Positions 12,748 through 20,988 of a stretch of DNA of 64,000 nucleotides are shown one piece after another (positions within the stretch are counted from its first letter, which is position 1; the number at the start of each line of letters is the position of its first letter). The stretch covers positions 16,807,568 to 16,871,567 of the forward strand of contig NC_090253.1 of NCBI RefSeq assembly GCF_037325665.1, given 5' to 3'. The notes below the pieces were generated by a model that was not told the origin of the DNA, did not search any database, and saw nothing but the letters and a program-made list of their open reading frames with translations. A program made the position numbers and the translations under genes. The stretch is from Littorina saxatilis. Taxonomy: Eukaryota; Mollusca; Gastropoda; Littorinimorpha; Littorinidae.

Positions 12748-12887
12748 CTTGATGCATTAATGATATATAGGCAGATCGCAATTACTTAAAAACTAGTGAT
12801 ACGAAAAGGCTTACGTTTCAGTACTCTAAGTAACAAACAGCCGTTGGAAATGGGCCCTCTTGCGGCAGAAATGCCAGTGCAAGTCAT
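5450..12887 (-). CDS. MRPL16: Mitochondrial large ribosomal subunit protein uL16m (4 exons)
   Basis: This protein belongs to the mitochondrial 50S-like subunit, where uL16 helps shape the tRNA and peptidyl-transferase region. Minus-strand exons are 12815-12887, 10476-10541, 8242-8399 and 5450-5908. All introns are GT/AG, and the phases join to 756 nt, giving 251 aa, the usual length of animal MRPL16. Exon 1 starts [16 protein letters not shown] and is basic and hydroxylated, as expected of a mitochondrial presequence. Exon 3 carries [12 protein letters not shown]. Exon 4 holds the uL16 core: [27 protein letters not shown] and the signature [14 protein letters not shown], then [10 protein letters not shown]. 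The start codon is the only one fitting a presequence and the exon-1 donor (C|GTAAGC). The introns are full of SINEs and MITEs. The gene is divergent from TPRKB. Exon 1 was inferred from phase and presequence logic and is slightly less certain than exons 2-4. Confidence 0.95.
6612..6711. mobile_element. 100-bp Tigger-type MITE in MRPL16 intron 3
   Basis: Ends CAGTGGAACCCCC and GGGGGGTTCCACTG form terminal inverted repeats, with internal complementary stretches around TTTTAAGACC. CAGTGG termini are typical of pogo/Tigger MITEs. The expected TA target duplication is not visible at the edges. Confidence 0.7.
6782..6952 (-). mobile_element. Truncated SINE with (AAAG)n tail
   Basis: Read on the minus strand it ends GTTAAACACCAAATAAAG plus AAAG repeats. 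It matches the tail half of the complete copy at 58167-58537 and lacks the head, so it is 5'-truncated. Confidence 0.7.
7393..7978 (-). mobile_element. pogo-type MITE with CCGTA-TTTCCGGGT termini
   Basis: Terminal inverted repeats CCGTACTTTCCGGGT and ACCCGGAAAATACGG are flanked by TA on both sides (7391-7392, 7979-7980). Both ends match the element at 56633-57179 in opposite orientation, but the middle differs and has no transposase start. It is therefore a non-autonomous relative sitting in MRPL16 intron 3. Confidence 0.8.
8978..9422 (-). mobile_element. 445-bp retroposon with 15-bp target duplication, copy 1
   Basis: The exact 15-mer TCATTCAGACCAAAA stands on both sides (8963-8977 and 9423-9437), so the insertion is well bounded. 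The body matches 38356-38808 on the other strand. It has no terminal inverted repeat and no poly-A tail. A 15-bp duplication points to LINE-type target-primed insertion. It could be a long SINE, as a B-box-like TCGAGTCC occurs on its sense strand, but no clear tRNA head is seen. Confidence 0.8.
9438..9990 (+). mobile_element. Repeat with GAGTCACTT ends and GGCCGGCC core, copy 1
   Basis: About 550 bp that recurs at 40475-41171 on the opposite strand. One end is a small hairpin (GAGTCACTT, loop, AAGTGACTC) next to a GGCCGGCC-rich palindromic stretch. Inside, AGTTTCCGAGAAAAG occurs twice in the same orientation. A 108-residue frame (9532-9858) is identical in both copies but resembles no protein known to me. 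Its identity fits recent copying rather than coding function. The class is unknown. Confidence 0.7.
10122..10428 (+). mobile_element. Probable solo LTR, related to the TRIM at 31176
   Basis: Starts TGTGACAGGG and shares CTGTTTGTGATGGGGTCTGG and TATGTTCATG, in the same order, with the LTRs at 31176-31855, but is otherwise strongly diverged. It is an old fossil copy. The right boundary is approximate. Confidence 0.45.
10604..10992 (-). mobile_element. tRNA-headed SINE with GAA tail, copy 1
   Basis: Flanked by the 12-bp duplication AAAACAACAAAC (10592-10603, 10993-11004). On the minus strand it starts GACGGGCGTAGTGG, carries a B-box-like GTTCAAATCCC, and ends in GAACGAAGAAGAAGAG. The body and tail are shared with copies at 21647, 42039, 50458 and 55415. 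Confidence 0.85.
11061..12250 (-). mobile_element. Littorinid-type ~750-bp repeat, copy A, with nested insert
   Basis: Ends carry CATTTAGTCAAG words (ACATTTAGTCAAGC at left; AACATTTAGTCAAAAC then CTTGACTAAATG at right). It includes the module AAATTTCATAAAGATCGGTCC followed by a CA tract, and GGATATGACGTCATCAG. It matches the repeat at 22058-22797 in reverse orientation. A 357-bp MITE is inserted at 11265-11621. Confidence 0.75.
11265..11621. mobile_element. MITE nested in the littorinid repeat
   Basis: Perfect 15-bp terminal inverted repeats CAGACCTGGGAACCC and GGGTTCCCAGGTCTG interrupt the surrounding repeat, whose sequence resumes on the far side. A clean target duplication could not be called. 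Confidence 0.75.
12251..12490. mobile_element. Foldback element, GTTACGGTAACC family, with inner hairpin
   Basis: Contains GGTTACGGTAACCCGACC and later TTTTTTTTGGCCTTAT, as in the copies at 24829 and 34203. Inside it, GGTCAAAGGGAAATAACC at about 12357 and GGTTATTTCCCTTTGACC at about 12413 are exact reverse complements. Confidence 0.6.
12518..12669. repeat. Long inverted repeat flanking CA/GT tract
   Basis: Left arm TATGTGGTCATGGTCATCC, then ATTCATCATCAGTCTCTC, pairs with the right arm GAGAGACTGATGATGAAT, then CATGACCATGACCACATA. The arms are about 60 bp. It is followed directly by (AG)n. Confidence 0.8.
12669..12745. repeat. (AG)n microsatellite
   Basis: About 77 bp of AG repeats with one CTC interruption, 70 bp beyond the MRPL16 exon-1 donor. 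Confidence 0.95.
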
Positions 12888-13346
12888 CTTGCAACCCTTC
12901 TACACTTCAACGCAGGATTTGTCCTCTGCTGTGAAGATAAACAGAGTCGATATATTTATTTTCGAACTTGTAATTTGAAGTTCCAGATATTCTGTATAAC
13001 ATCCTCCGCTGTTTCTTTAAAATTCTTAATTTAAATTCTGTATGTTCTATCAAATTTGTTTTTGTAATGGCTAAGTCATTTGTGAAACAAGATCTCCCCG
13101 TGTTTTCGGACAATTCATTACATTATTATAAAAAACTGCTAAAATAAAAAAAAATTTTTTTATCATTTGGTCAGCATTGGCGAATTAAATCACTCAAAAA
13201 CACTAATCTTTAATAAAACAAATTAAAAAAAGAAATCAGAAAGAGAACTAAAGTTACTGTAAACTTATGACTTTTAATCAATCTGTCTTTCTTGGGAGAA
13301 ATGCATATTTTGAAAGTTTCATGCAATCAGTCAGCCACAAGAAAAC
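12888..13346. promoter_or_regulatory. Shared divergent promoter region, MRPL16 / TPRKB
   Basis: These 459 bp separate the two start codons, which point away from each other, so both promoters and 5' UTRs must fit here. The sequence is AT-rich with no clear TATA box in a telling position. A bidirectional promoter is inferred from geometry alone. Confidence 0.6.
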
Positions 13347-15849
13347 ATGGCGGAGAAAAAGTTCCATCACGCTCTTTACCCCGACACTACTATTATTTTA
13401 GCCCTATTTCGTGATGTTGAAAATGCAAAAGAGGTCAGGCAAGCTGTAATGAGTGGAAAGTTTGATGCTTCACTTTTAAAAGCATCAATGGTAAGCTGTA
13501 CATTTTGTTTAACTGTATTGAACAACCCTACCACTGCCGTTCACTGCTTTCGGTTTCTTCTCATTTCTGTTTTCATTTAATGCACACAGTAACCATGGCC
13601 GTGCGTAACACATTTTTCGCTGTTTAGGTGTTGCACGTGCTACGTGGGGGGGGGGGGTGTTATAAGGTAGGAAGTCTTTTTATTTTAATTTTTTTTTCTT
13701 TTTTTTTCCCCGGGGGGTTCTGTTCCATTTTCGTTTAGGGAGTGCTACTATATATGTTCTAAACATTAATATTAATAAGATACTGTTTCCCCCTTCCTTG
13801 CCTCTGTCGACGCCCGTTTTTAATTGTTTTTTCTGTTATATAATAAACCGGCTACAGGGAGTCATCGTCCCATACAAAATCTTCAAAATCTCCTAAACTT
13901 TGAATTCTGGGGATGGCCTGGGAAATCCTTTCATGAAAAGATGTTGCCTTTGGATGGTTGGTCAATGAATTTTAAATAAATGCCACTTGAGTTTGCTTTC
14001 CAAACGCACACGAAGTGAACGGGAGTGTAGGGTCAGTTAATGAGTTATCAACTTAAATTTACCTCGAACAGTGAGAACTGAGATTGACAGAACGTACCGT
14101 ATACAAACACAAACGGACAAACGGGTAGGCCCGGGAAATCCTTTCATGAAAAGATGTTGTTGCCTTTCGGTGGTTGGTCAATGCATATATGATTAAGGAG
14201 CTGGACTACCAACATAATTGTTGGTCACACTTCAAATTAATGCTACTTGAGTTTGCTTTCCAAACTAATATAAAGTGAACGGGAGCATATATATATATAT
14301 ACTAGAATGAATACCCGCTTCGCCGGGTACCCGGCTTCGCCGGGAAGAAGCAGAGCCGAATGATACCCGGCTTTGCCGGGAAGAAGAAGAGTCGAATACC
14401 CGGCTTTGCCGGGACGAAAGCGTTAATGTGGACAGTGACCTTGTAAAAATAGTAACGGGAATATCCGGCTTCGCCGGGATGAAAGCGTTATGGACAGTGA
14501 CCTTCTAAAAATAGTAACAGGAATATGGATTGACGCCACACGAAGGAAGGGAGATAAACGCAAAACACTGGAGAAGATAAGGAAGAGTTACTGGGAATGG
14601 ATCTGGGAAGATGAACAGAAAAACCAAAATCGGTTCAGCGCTGCGCGCTGAGAGCACGTGTTGAAAATTCTCATCGACCAGGTTGTGTCCGGGGTCTACC
14701 TGAATATGCCCACCAAATTTGAAGCAGATCCATCTAGAACTTTGGCCGTGCATCGCGAACACACACACACACCCACAGACAGACACAAGTCGTATATATA
14801 TACTAGATGATTACCCGCTTCGCCGGGTACCGGCTTTGCCGGGAAGAAGTAGAGCCGAATACCAGGCTGCGCCTGGGACCGGGTGTACGCCGGCTTTGCC
14901 GGCGCACGAAGGAAGGGAGATCTAAAAATAGTAACGTGCAGTGACCTTCTTAAAATAGTAACGTAGTAACGGGAATATGGATTGACGCCACACGAAGGAA
15001 GGGAGATCTAAAAATAGTAATGTGCAGTGACCTTCTAAAAATAGTAACGTAGTAACAGGAATATGGATTGACGCCACACGAAGGAAGGGAGATAAACGCG
15101 CAAAACAAAACACTGGAGAAGATAAGGAAGAGTTACTGGGAATGGATATAGTGGATCAACAGAAAAACCAAAATCGGTTCAGCGCTGCGCGCTGAGAGCA
15201 CGTGTTGAAATATCTCATCGATGAGGTTGTGTCCGGGGTGTAGCTGAATACGGTCTCCAAATTTGAAAAAGATCGACCGAGAACTTTGGCCGTGCATCGC
15301 GAACAGACACACAGACAGACACTAGCCGTATATATAGATAGATACATATAGATATATAGATAGATCGATAGATAGAAGATAGGGTCAGTTATCAACTTAA
15401 ACTTAACTCAAACAGTGAGATTGACAGTACGTACAGTATTCAAATACGAATGGAGAAACTGGGAAACTGTTGAATTGATACTGATTCCCATGCTCAAGTA
15501 CTCACTTGTATTTATATTACCGTAAAGTACCTTGTAAGCGCCCAGTATCGAGTAAGCGCCCACCCCCCACTTTTAGTCCAAAACCGTGCATAGGGTATAG
15601 TACCTTGTAAGCGCCCACCCCCCACTTTACACCATTGAAATCAGGGGAAATAAAAATTCCGCACTTGATCTGCTAGTTTTGTGAATGATTTCCCTTTCTT
15701 GCAAACCCTATCACGTGTGTCTGCACGCCTTGGATCTAAACGCCTGCAAGTCAATGATTACAAGATGCCACGGATCAAATCGTACACCGTTGCATTTAAG
15801 CTGTCAGCTCTTGACTATTTGGATAATAACGCCAATGGAAACACACACA

Positions 15850-15909
<60 letters not shown>

Positions 15910-15916
15910 ACTCCCC

Positions 15917-15982
<66 letters not shown>

Positions 15983-18900
15983 GAAAACAGTCTTTGGCCA
16001 AGTAAAATAGACTGCTGCCCATATCCAGAAGACGTACCCCTTGTTCAAGGGAAACAGAGACACAGTGCGGCCGACAGCGGCACCTCTGCAGACAAGAAAA
16101 GGATGCGACGACATTTGTCTCCCCAAGCTCTTCTAATGACAATACGAACAAGAAAAACAATGGAAGATGAAAAAAGAAAGAAGATATGATTACGAAGTGA
16201 TCAAAGATCACATTTCTTACTGAAAACTGCTCGTGCATAGGGTGTAGTACCTAGTAAGCGCCCACCCCCTACTTTGGGTCGGAATTGGTGCACAGGGGGG
16301 GTGGGCGCTTACAAGGTACTTTACGGTATATTCAAAGTCATAATTTCTCTTTTTACCTGCGAGGGCAGTGAACCAGGTAAGCTCAATCGGTAAAGCGCCC
16401 GACAGCCAAGTCGTTACAGTGGCGGCCACAGATTTGAATCACATAGCAGTCAAGAATCAATTTCACTGCCTTTGCCATGAGCGGTGGACTGACGATGCTA
16501 CGAGTATACGGTCTTGCTGAAAAATGGCAGCTACTTGACTAAATATTGTATTTTCTCCTTACGCGACTTGTTATTCATTCCAAGGGTTTTAGTAACATCA
16601 GCTTTTGGGAAAAGCCCAATGAGCGATTGTTTCATCGCGAGTGACTGCATGCAATTGTCGTGAACCACTTCTAATTAATGTTTTTCTGATGAGTGGAACA
16701 TGACAAAGGGAAGTAGTATAAAACATTTGCTTTTCTTTTTTTTTAGATTGTGGATGAATTTCTTGTGACTGTGGCAGCCAACAAAGCAGTACACTCACAA
16801 CGCTGCGGTAAGATGATCACCAAGACAGTGCATTCTGAAATCCTCTACAATCTCTCTGCTGGCAGAAAGGTAATGACACAGGATGATTACACTTAGACTT
16901 ACACTAAGTTACAGAATGACATTGTAGTAACCTAAAAGTAATACTGAGTTGTCTTACCGTAAGGCTGTACATTTTTTTTTGAAAAAAAATCTTAATGAAA
17001 CTTTACATTCAAGTTCTTCTGTTCTAGATTATAATTGATATATTATATATCCTCAGATTTTTTCCGCATTTCTTTGTCTTTGATGACATCATAGCTTTTA
17101 GTAAAAGTTGAGGCAGCACTGTGACAACTTCATTTTCAACCAAATTGATTGAACTTTTGGTCCAGCAACTTTAAATCAGTCTGGACTATGGGATTGCATT
17201 TCACATTTTCAGCTTTGAAGCTTAACAATTTTGAATTACTTTGTTCATTAAAATTCTAAAAATTCTAATTACAATTAAAAATAAATATTTAGTAGCAGAT
17301 TGAAAAGTGATTGCATTTTTTCTAATCATTTCTTGAATCCAAAACTATATAGATATGTCATGTTTACTCTGAAAATGCGCTCACAAATTAAAACAAGTCA
17401 CATGAAGCGATATAAAAACATTTAGTCAAGATGAACACCACAAACCAATCATCGCCGAGACTACATTCAGATACTGGCTAACCATACTGAAGACCGAGAT
17501 GGGTCACGCTTGCCGCTGCGAAGCACGCGTCCATAATTCTTACTGAACCTATTATCTTTCATTCTGAGCTCATTTTTGAGTAAACATGACATATCTATAT
17601 ATTTTTTAATTCAGGAGAAGACGAGGAATACAATGCAGTCATTCTTTAATCTGTTTCTGATGAAAACTTTAATGAGCAAACTAATTAACTAATTTTTAAG
17701 CTTCCGAGTTGTCGAAGATTGCTTAACCAAAATTTCAATCAATTTGGTTGAAAAATGAGGGTCTGACAGTGCCGCCTCAACTTTCACAAAAAGCCGGATA
17801 TGACGTCATCAAAGACATCGGAAAAAAATCTGGGGATATCATACCCAGGAACTCTCATGTGAAGTTTCATGAAGAACGGTCCAGTAGTTTTCTCGGAATG
17901 ACTTTATACACACACACACACACACATATACATATATATACATACACACCCTCGTCTCAATTCCCTGTCTATGTTAAAACATTTAGTCAAAACTTGACTA
18001 AAATGTGAAAAAGGTTATTTAGGTAATACATTCACATGTTTCGTAGAGATGAGCATGACCTATCTCGATCTTTGGGTTTCGGCTATTCTCAGCTATGACT
18101 GGTTATCAGGGTTGATCTTTCAGTTTCAGGCCGACATATTGACTAAATGTTTTCATATCGCTAAACACAACTTGTTTTTTTTCTTTCTTTTACAGATCAC
18201 AGAAGCCTTCAAAAAGATAGGAATCAGTGACACAGACACTTCTGTTCTCGTTGCCATAGCTGGGGAAGAGGAGAAAGTTCTGCAAAGTCTACAGGCTTTG
18301 AAATCTGTGATCAAAGGGAGACAGGTCTCTCTTGATGAGCTCTCTTCTTTGGCTGATTTGTCTGCTGTTCGAAAGGTGAACATTTCTTGTGGCTTTTGAT
18401 AACTTTACCCAGTAATCAAGAACGTTCTCTACATGTGTGGGCTTGTGTGTGTGTGTGTGAGTGCTCAAGAACTAATGAGTTACTGCCATGTAATAAATTT
18501 ACTTTTTTGCCCCAAAAGATAGTTAGCCTGGTGAGCGCAGTCGGTAGCGCTCCGGACTTGCTAGTCTGTTAGCCAGGTTTGAAAGCCTCGGCATGCGAAG
18601 AATTTTTGTTTGCTAAATCTTTCATTTCTCCTTTTCTTTTTATTAAAGCCACAGTAAGCCTCCCGTAAACCATCACAGAGCTCCCCGAGCGTCTACATAC
18701 AGTACAAGCATACTTCCATTTAAACGCTCACTGAACGGGAACATCCTTTCTGTCGAGCGTGAGAAATTTTCAAAGAATTTATTTTCGTGGACTTGGCCCT
18801 TTACAACAATGGCGCCTGGTTTTGGTGCTGGACGGCTGTTATGAATATCCCGGAAATCACGCCCGGACAGTAAGCCTCCCGTAAACCATCACAGATACTG

Positions 18901-20214
18901 TCAGGCTTTTACACACAGTACAAACACCCTTCCATTTGAACGCTCACCAAACGGGAACATCCTAGGTGCCCTACGTAAAGAGCGAGCAATTTTTAAAGAA
19001 TTAATTTTGCAGATTGTCTCGAACACTTTTTGGACCCATCCTGAACTCAGGTCAAAAATGAGTTACTTCCCTTAAACTGGCGATAGCCGTGGATCGATGA
19101 TTATCAGAATGTTTTTGGACCGTGGTGCGTTTTTGCGCTAGACCTAACTTTTAAAATCTAAATAATAAATTGACAGCTTCTTACACAAACATTCTTTAAT
19201 CATAAAAGAATTCTTTTTTCATCAAGACAAGATCAGTGCAATTCGAAGTTGTGAAAGTTTGAAAAAAGAAAAGCCCGGAAGCAGGGTCACGCAAGGGTCG
19301 TAGCAGACGACGGTTTATGCGGCTCTCAACAGTCAAAAGCCATCGCTAGAGTTCTTGTGAACCACAGCCGTTTGTTTCGTGCATAAAAACGTGCTATTGT
19401 AGATAAGCTCACATCTAGTCGCATTCAAATGACTAACTGACGACTACATTGTGAAAAAGGGAAACTGGATCACACGGGTTCACGATGGCTCAGGGGTAAG
19501 ATAAACCACGCAAAAATACATTCTTTGAAAATTGTTCGCTCTTTACGGAGGTCACCTAGGATGTTCTCAATCGGTGAGTGTTTAAATGAAAGGGTGTTTG
19601 TACTGTGTGTAAAAGCCTGACCGTATCTGTGATGGTTTACGGGAGGCTTACTGTGCCTTTAACTCTTACCATATTCAACATTTACCACCCATCTAAAATC
19701 TTAGAAGTTCTGTAATAAGCGACAAGGTTTGCATGATTGCTGCACAAGTAAGTTACTTCCCTTTAACAGTTTCCCAGAATTCCCTGTTCTATTTTTAGTA
19801 ACATCAGCTCCTAGGAAAAGACAAAGGTCACATGTATCACTGCGTGTCGACTTCAGCCAATGGTTGATATTTACTTATAAATAGATAATACACTTATGAT
19901 CATATTGATCCATCTTTGAATTGTTATCTGAATATGTATCAATCACATCATGCATTCTTATAAGTGTTATGGTGAGATGGACGGGGTTGTTGATTTTTTA
20001 CACTTTTTTCTATGTTGATTGCTACAACTTACCAGCTTTTTTGGGTATAAATTTATGTATATTATTTTGTTGTTTATAATTAGTCTCATCTTCTTGCTTA
20101 ATATTGTCTCTTATGTTTCAGGAGTACAAGCTGACTGATGTTGAGCTATCATCCTGTTCTCCTGTGGGTGCAATCGCTTCCAGAATTGCTGCAAAAGACA
20201 TTATTACTGTTTAG
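13347..20214 (+). CDS. TPRKB: EKC/KEOPS complex subunit TPRKB, Cgi121 family (4 exons)
   Basis: Cgi121/TPRKB binds the PRPK kinase in KEOPS, which makes the universal t6A modification of ANN-decoding tRNAs; the subunit helps bind the tRNA 3' end. Exons are 13347-13490, 16747-16869, 18196-18375 and 20122-20214. All are phase-0 with GT/AG introns, and total 540 nt, giving 179 aa (human 175 aa). Exon 1 begins MAEKKFHHALYPDTT and includes LFRDVENAKEVRQAVMSG. Exon 2 has VDEFLVTVAANKAVHSQR and KTVHSEILYNLS. Exon 3 has ITEAFKKIGISDTDTSVLV and RQVSLDELSSL. Exon 4 ends IASRIAAKDIITV. These blocks align in order with the vertebrate protein, including the ANKAVH and FNLS-like motifs. The gene lies in tandem upstream of PGAM5. 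Confidence 0.95.
13491..14300. other. TPRKB intron 1, left part
   Basis: Poly-G and T-rich tracts occur near 13647-13710. A segment with the words GGGAAATCCTTTCATGAAAAGATGTTG and GAGTTTGCTTTCCAAAC-like sequence occurs twice (about 13918-14030 and 14130-14285), a local duplication. No exon is supported. Confidence 0.5.
14304..14803 (+). mobile_element. GC-hairpin retroposon-like repeat, copy 2
   Basis: Several CCCGGCTTTGCCGGG palindromes at the head, then the shared body (GGATTGACGCCACACGAAGG), the module AAATTTGAAGCAGATCC, a CA tract and a TATATA tail. It runs straight into copy 3, giving a head-to-tail pair. Confidence 0.7.
14806..15377 (+). mobile_element. GC-hairpin retroposon-like repeat, copy 3
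   Basis: Starts TTACCCGCTTCGCCGGG right after the tail of copy 2. Inside, a segment with GTAACGTAGTAACGGGAATA and GGATTGACGCCACACGAAGG is duplicated. It ends with AAATTTGAAAAAGATCG and a GATA-rich tail. Confidence 0.7.
15520..16326. mobile_element. pogo-type element remnant with transposase start
   Basis: Near-perfect terminal inverted repeats (CCGTAAAGTACCTTGTAAGC and its complement) are flanked by TA (15518-15519, 16327-16328). A plus-strand frame at 15765-15842 encodes MPRIKSYTVAFKLSALDYL, which resembles the N-terminal DNA-binding helix-turn-helix of pogo/Tigger-like transposases. The rest of the transposase is absent. The inside is dominated by (CA)n and (CT)n. It sits in TPRKB intron 1. 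Confidence 0.8.
15855..15979. repeat. (CA)n - (CT)n compound microsatellite
   Basis: About 52 bp of CA repeats followed by about 58 bp of CT repeats inside the pogo-type element. Confidence 0.95.
16371..16572 (+). mobile_element. tRNA-like head fragment joined to littorinid repeat end
   Basis: 16375-16435 has an A-box-like AGCTCAATCGGTAAAGCG and a B-box-like GATTTGAATC, as in a SINE head. 16441-16572 matches the end of the littorinid repeat (TGAGCGGTGGACTGACGATG, GACTAAATATTGTATTTTC, CTTACGCGACTTG). Only fragments remain. Confidence 0.55.
17078..18003. mobile_element. Littorinid-type repeat, copy C (inverted composite)
   Basis: 17078-17420 matches the repeat in plus orientation (AAAAGTTGAGGCAGCACTG, AACCAAATTGATTGAAC). 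17690-18003 matches it in minus orientation (CAATCAATTTGGTTGAAAA, then GACGTCATCAAAGAC, a CA tract and CATTTAGTCAAAACTTGAC). Two oppositely oriented pieces thus lie together in TPRKB intron 2. Confidence 0.65.
18528..18600 (+). mobile_element. tRNA-like SINE head fragment
   Basis: GAGCGCAGTCGGTAGCGCTC resembles a tRNA D-arm/A-box region, and GGTTTGAAAGCC a poor B box. Stems do not close into a full tRNA cloverleaf, so a SINE-head relic is preferred over a tRNA gene. Confidence 0.45.
18643..19662. mobile_element. TTAA-flanked inverted-repeat element in TPRKB intron 3
   Basis: Left end TTAAAGCCACAGTAAGCC and right end GGCTTACTGTGCCTTTAA are inverted and share the TTAA of piggyBac/Kolobok-type insertions. 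The inner arms (about 18870-19000 and 19530-19655) are extended complements containing ACTGTGTGTAAAAGCCTGAC. A second partial left end (18649 and 18867) shows an internal duplication. No transposase frame is visible. Confidence 0.75.
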
Positions 20215-20228
20215 TTTTTGTTGAAACA

Positions 20229-20234
20229 AATAAA
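20229..20234 (+). terminator. TPRKB polyadenylation signal
   Basis: AATAAA 15 bp beyond the TPRKB stop codon. It implies a very short 3' UTR. Confidence 0.65.
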
Positions 20235-20294
20235 TGCTGTTGGTTTTCTTGAGTATTGGCCATGAAGATTTAAATGAACTCAGCCGTTGGATTG

Positions 20295-20298
<4 letters not shown>

Positions 20299-20350
<52 letters not shown>
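20299..20350. repeat. (GT)n microsatellite
   Basis: About 50 bp of GT repeats just beyond the TPRKB polyadenylation signal. Confidence 0.95.
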
Positions 20351-20351
<1 letters not shown>

Positions 20352-20988
20352 TTGGTGTGTTTGTATGTGAGATGTAGACAGATGTGTATTTGGTAACAGA
20401 CACTGTCAGATAAATATGACAGCAAACTTCACAAAGGCTTTGATGGTGGATGAGTTAGAGATGAAAGCTCTTGCACTAACAATAATACACACATAAAGGG
20501 AGCCTTTCAAATGCAGTTCAGCACTAAATGGTCATTATGGTTATATTGTTTCTTGTAAGCTTCCAGTGCTATTTGCTGTTTGATACACTTTGCTGCTTTT
20601 CGTGGCCAGGCAAACAAAGCTGTGTCGCAGTTTTTCGGTCATCTCTAAAGGATATATCATTATCAGCAGACCACCAAAAGAATCCGTCTCCCTGATTCTT
20701 TGCCTTTTCCCTTCACTAGCCCTCACCCACACCTCTAAAAAGAGTTCATGTGAAATCTCTGTGTAAGGTGGAATATAAAGAACACATAACACCAACCCCA
20801 CAGAGAAAAAATATTGCAAAGATTCTGGTAAAAAGACTCGACTAACTCCAAACACTGAACCCTCCCCAACTTTTCTATGTCAAAAGTCGGGAAAGGTACG
20901 AGAAGCATGTCGAAGACAAACAACGTGACTGGGAAAAGAAACAAAGACCATCAAAATATCGTTGAAACTGTTTGATTTATAAATAATT

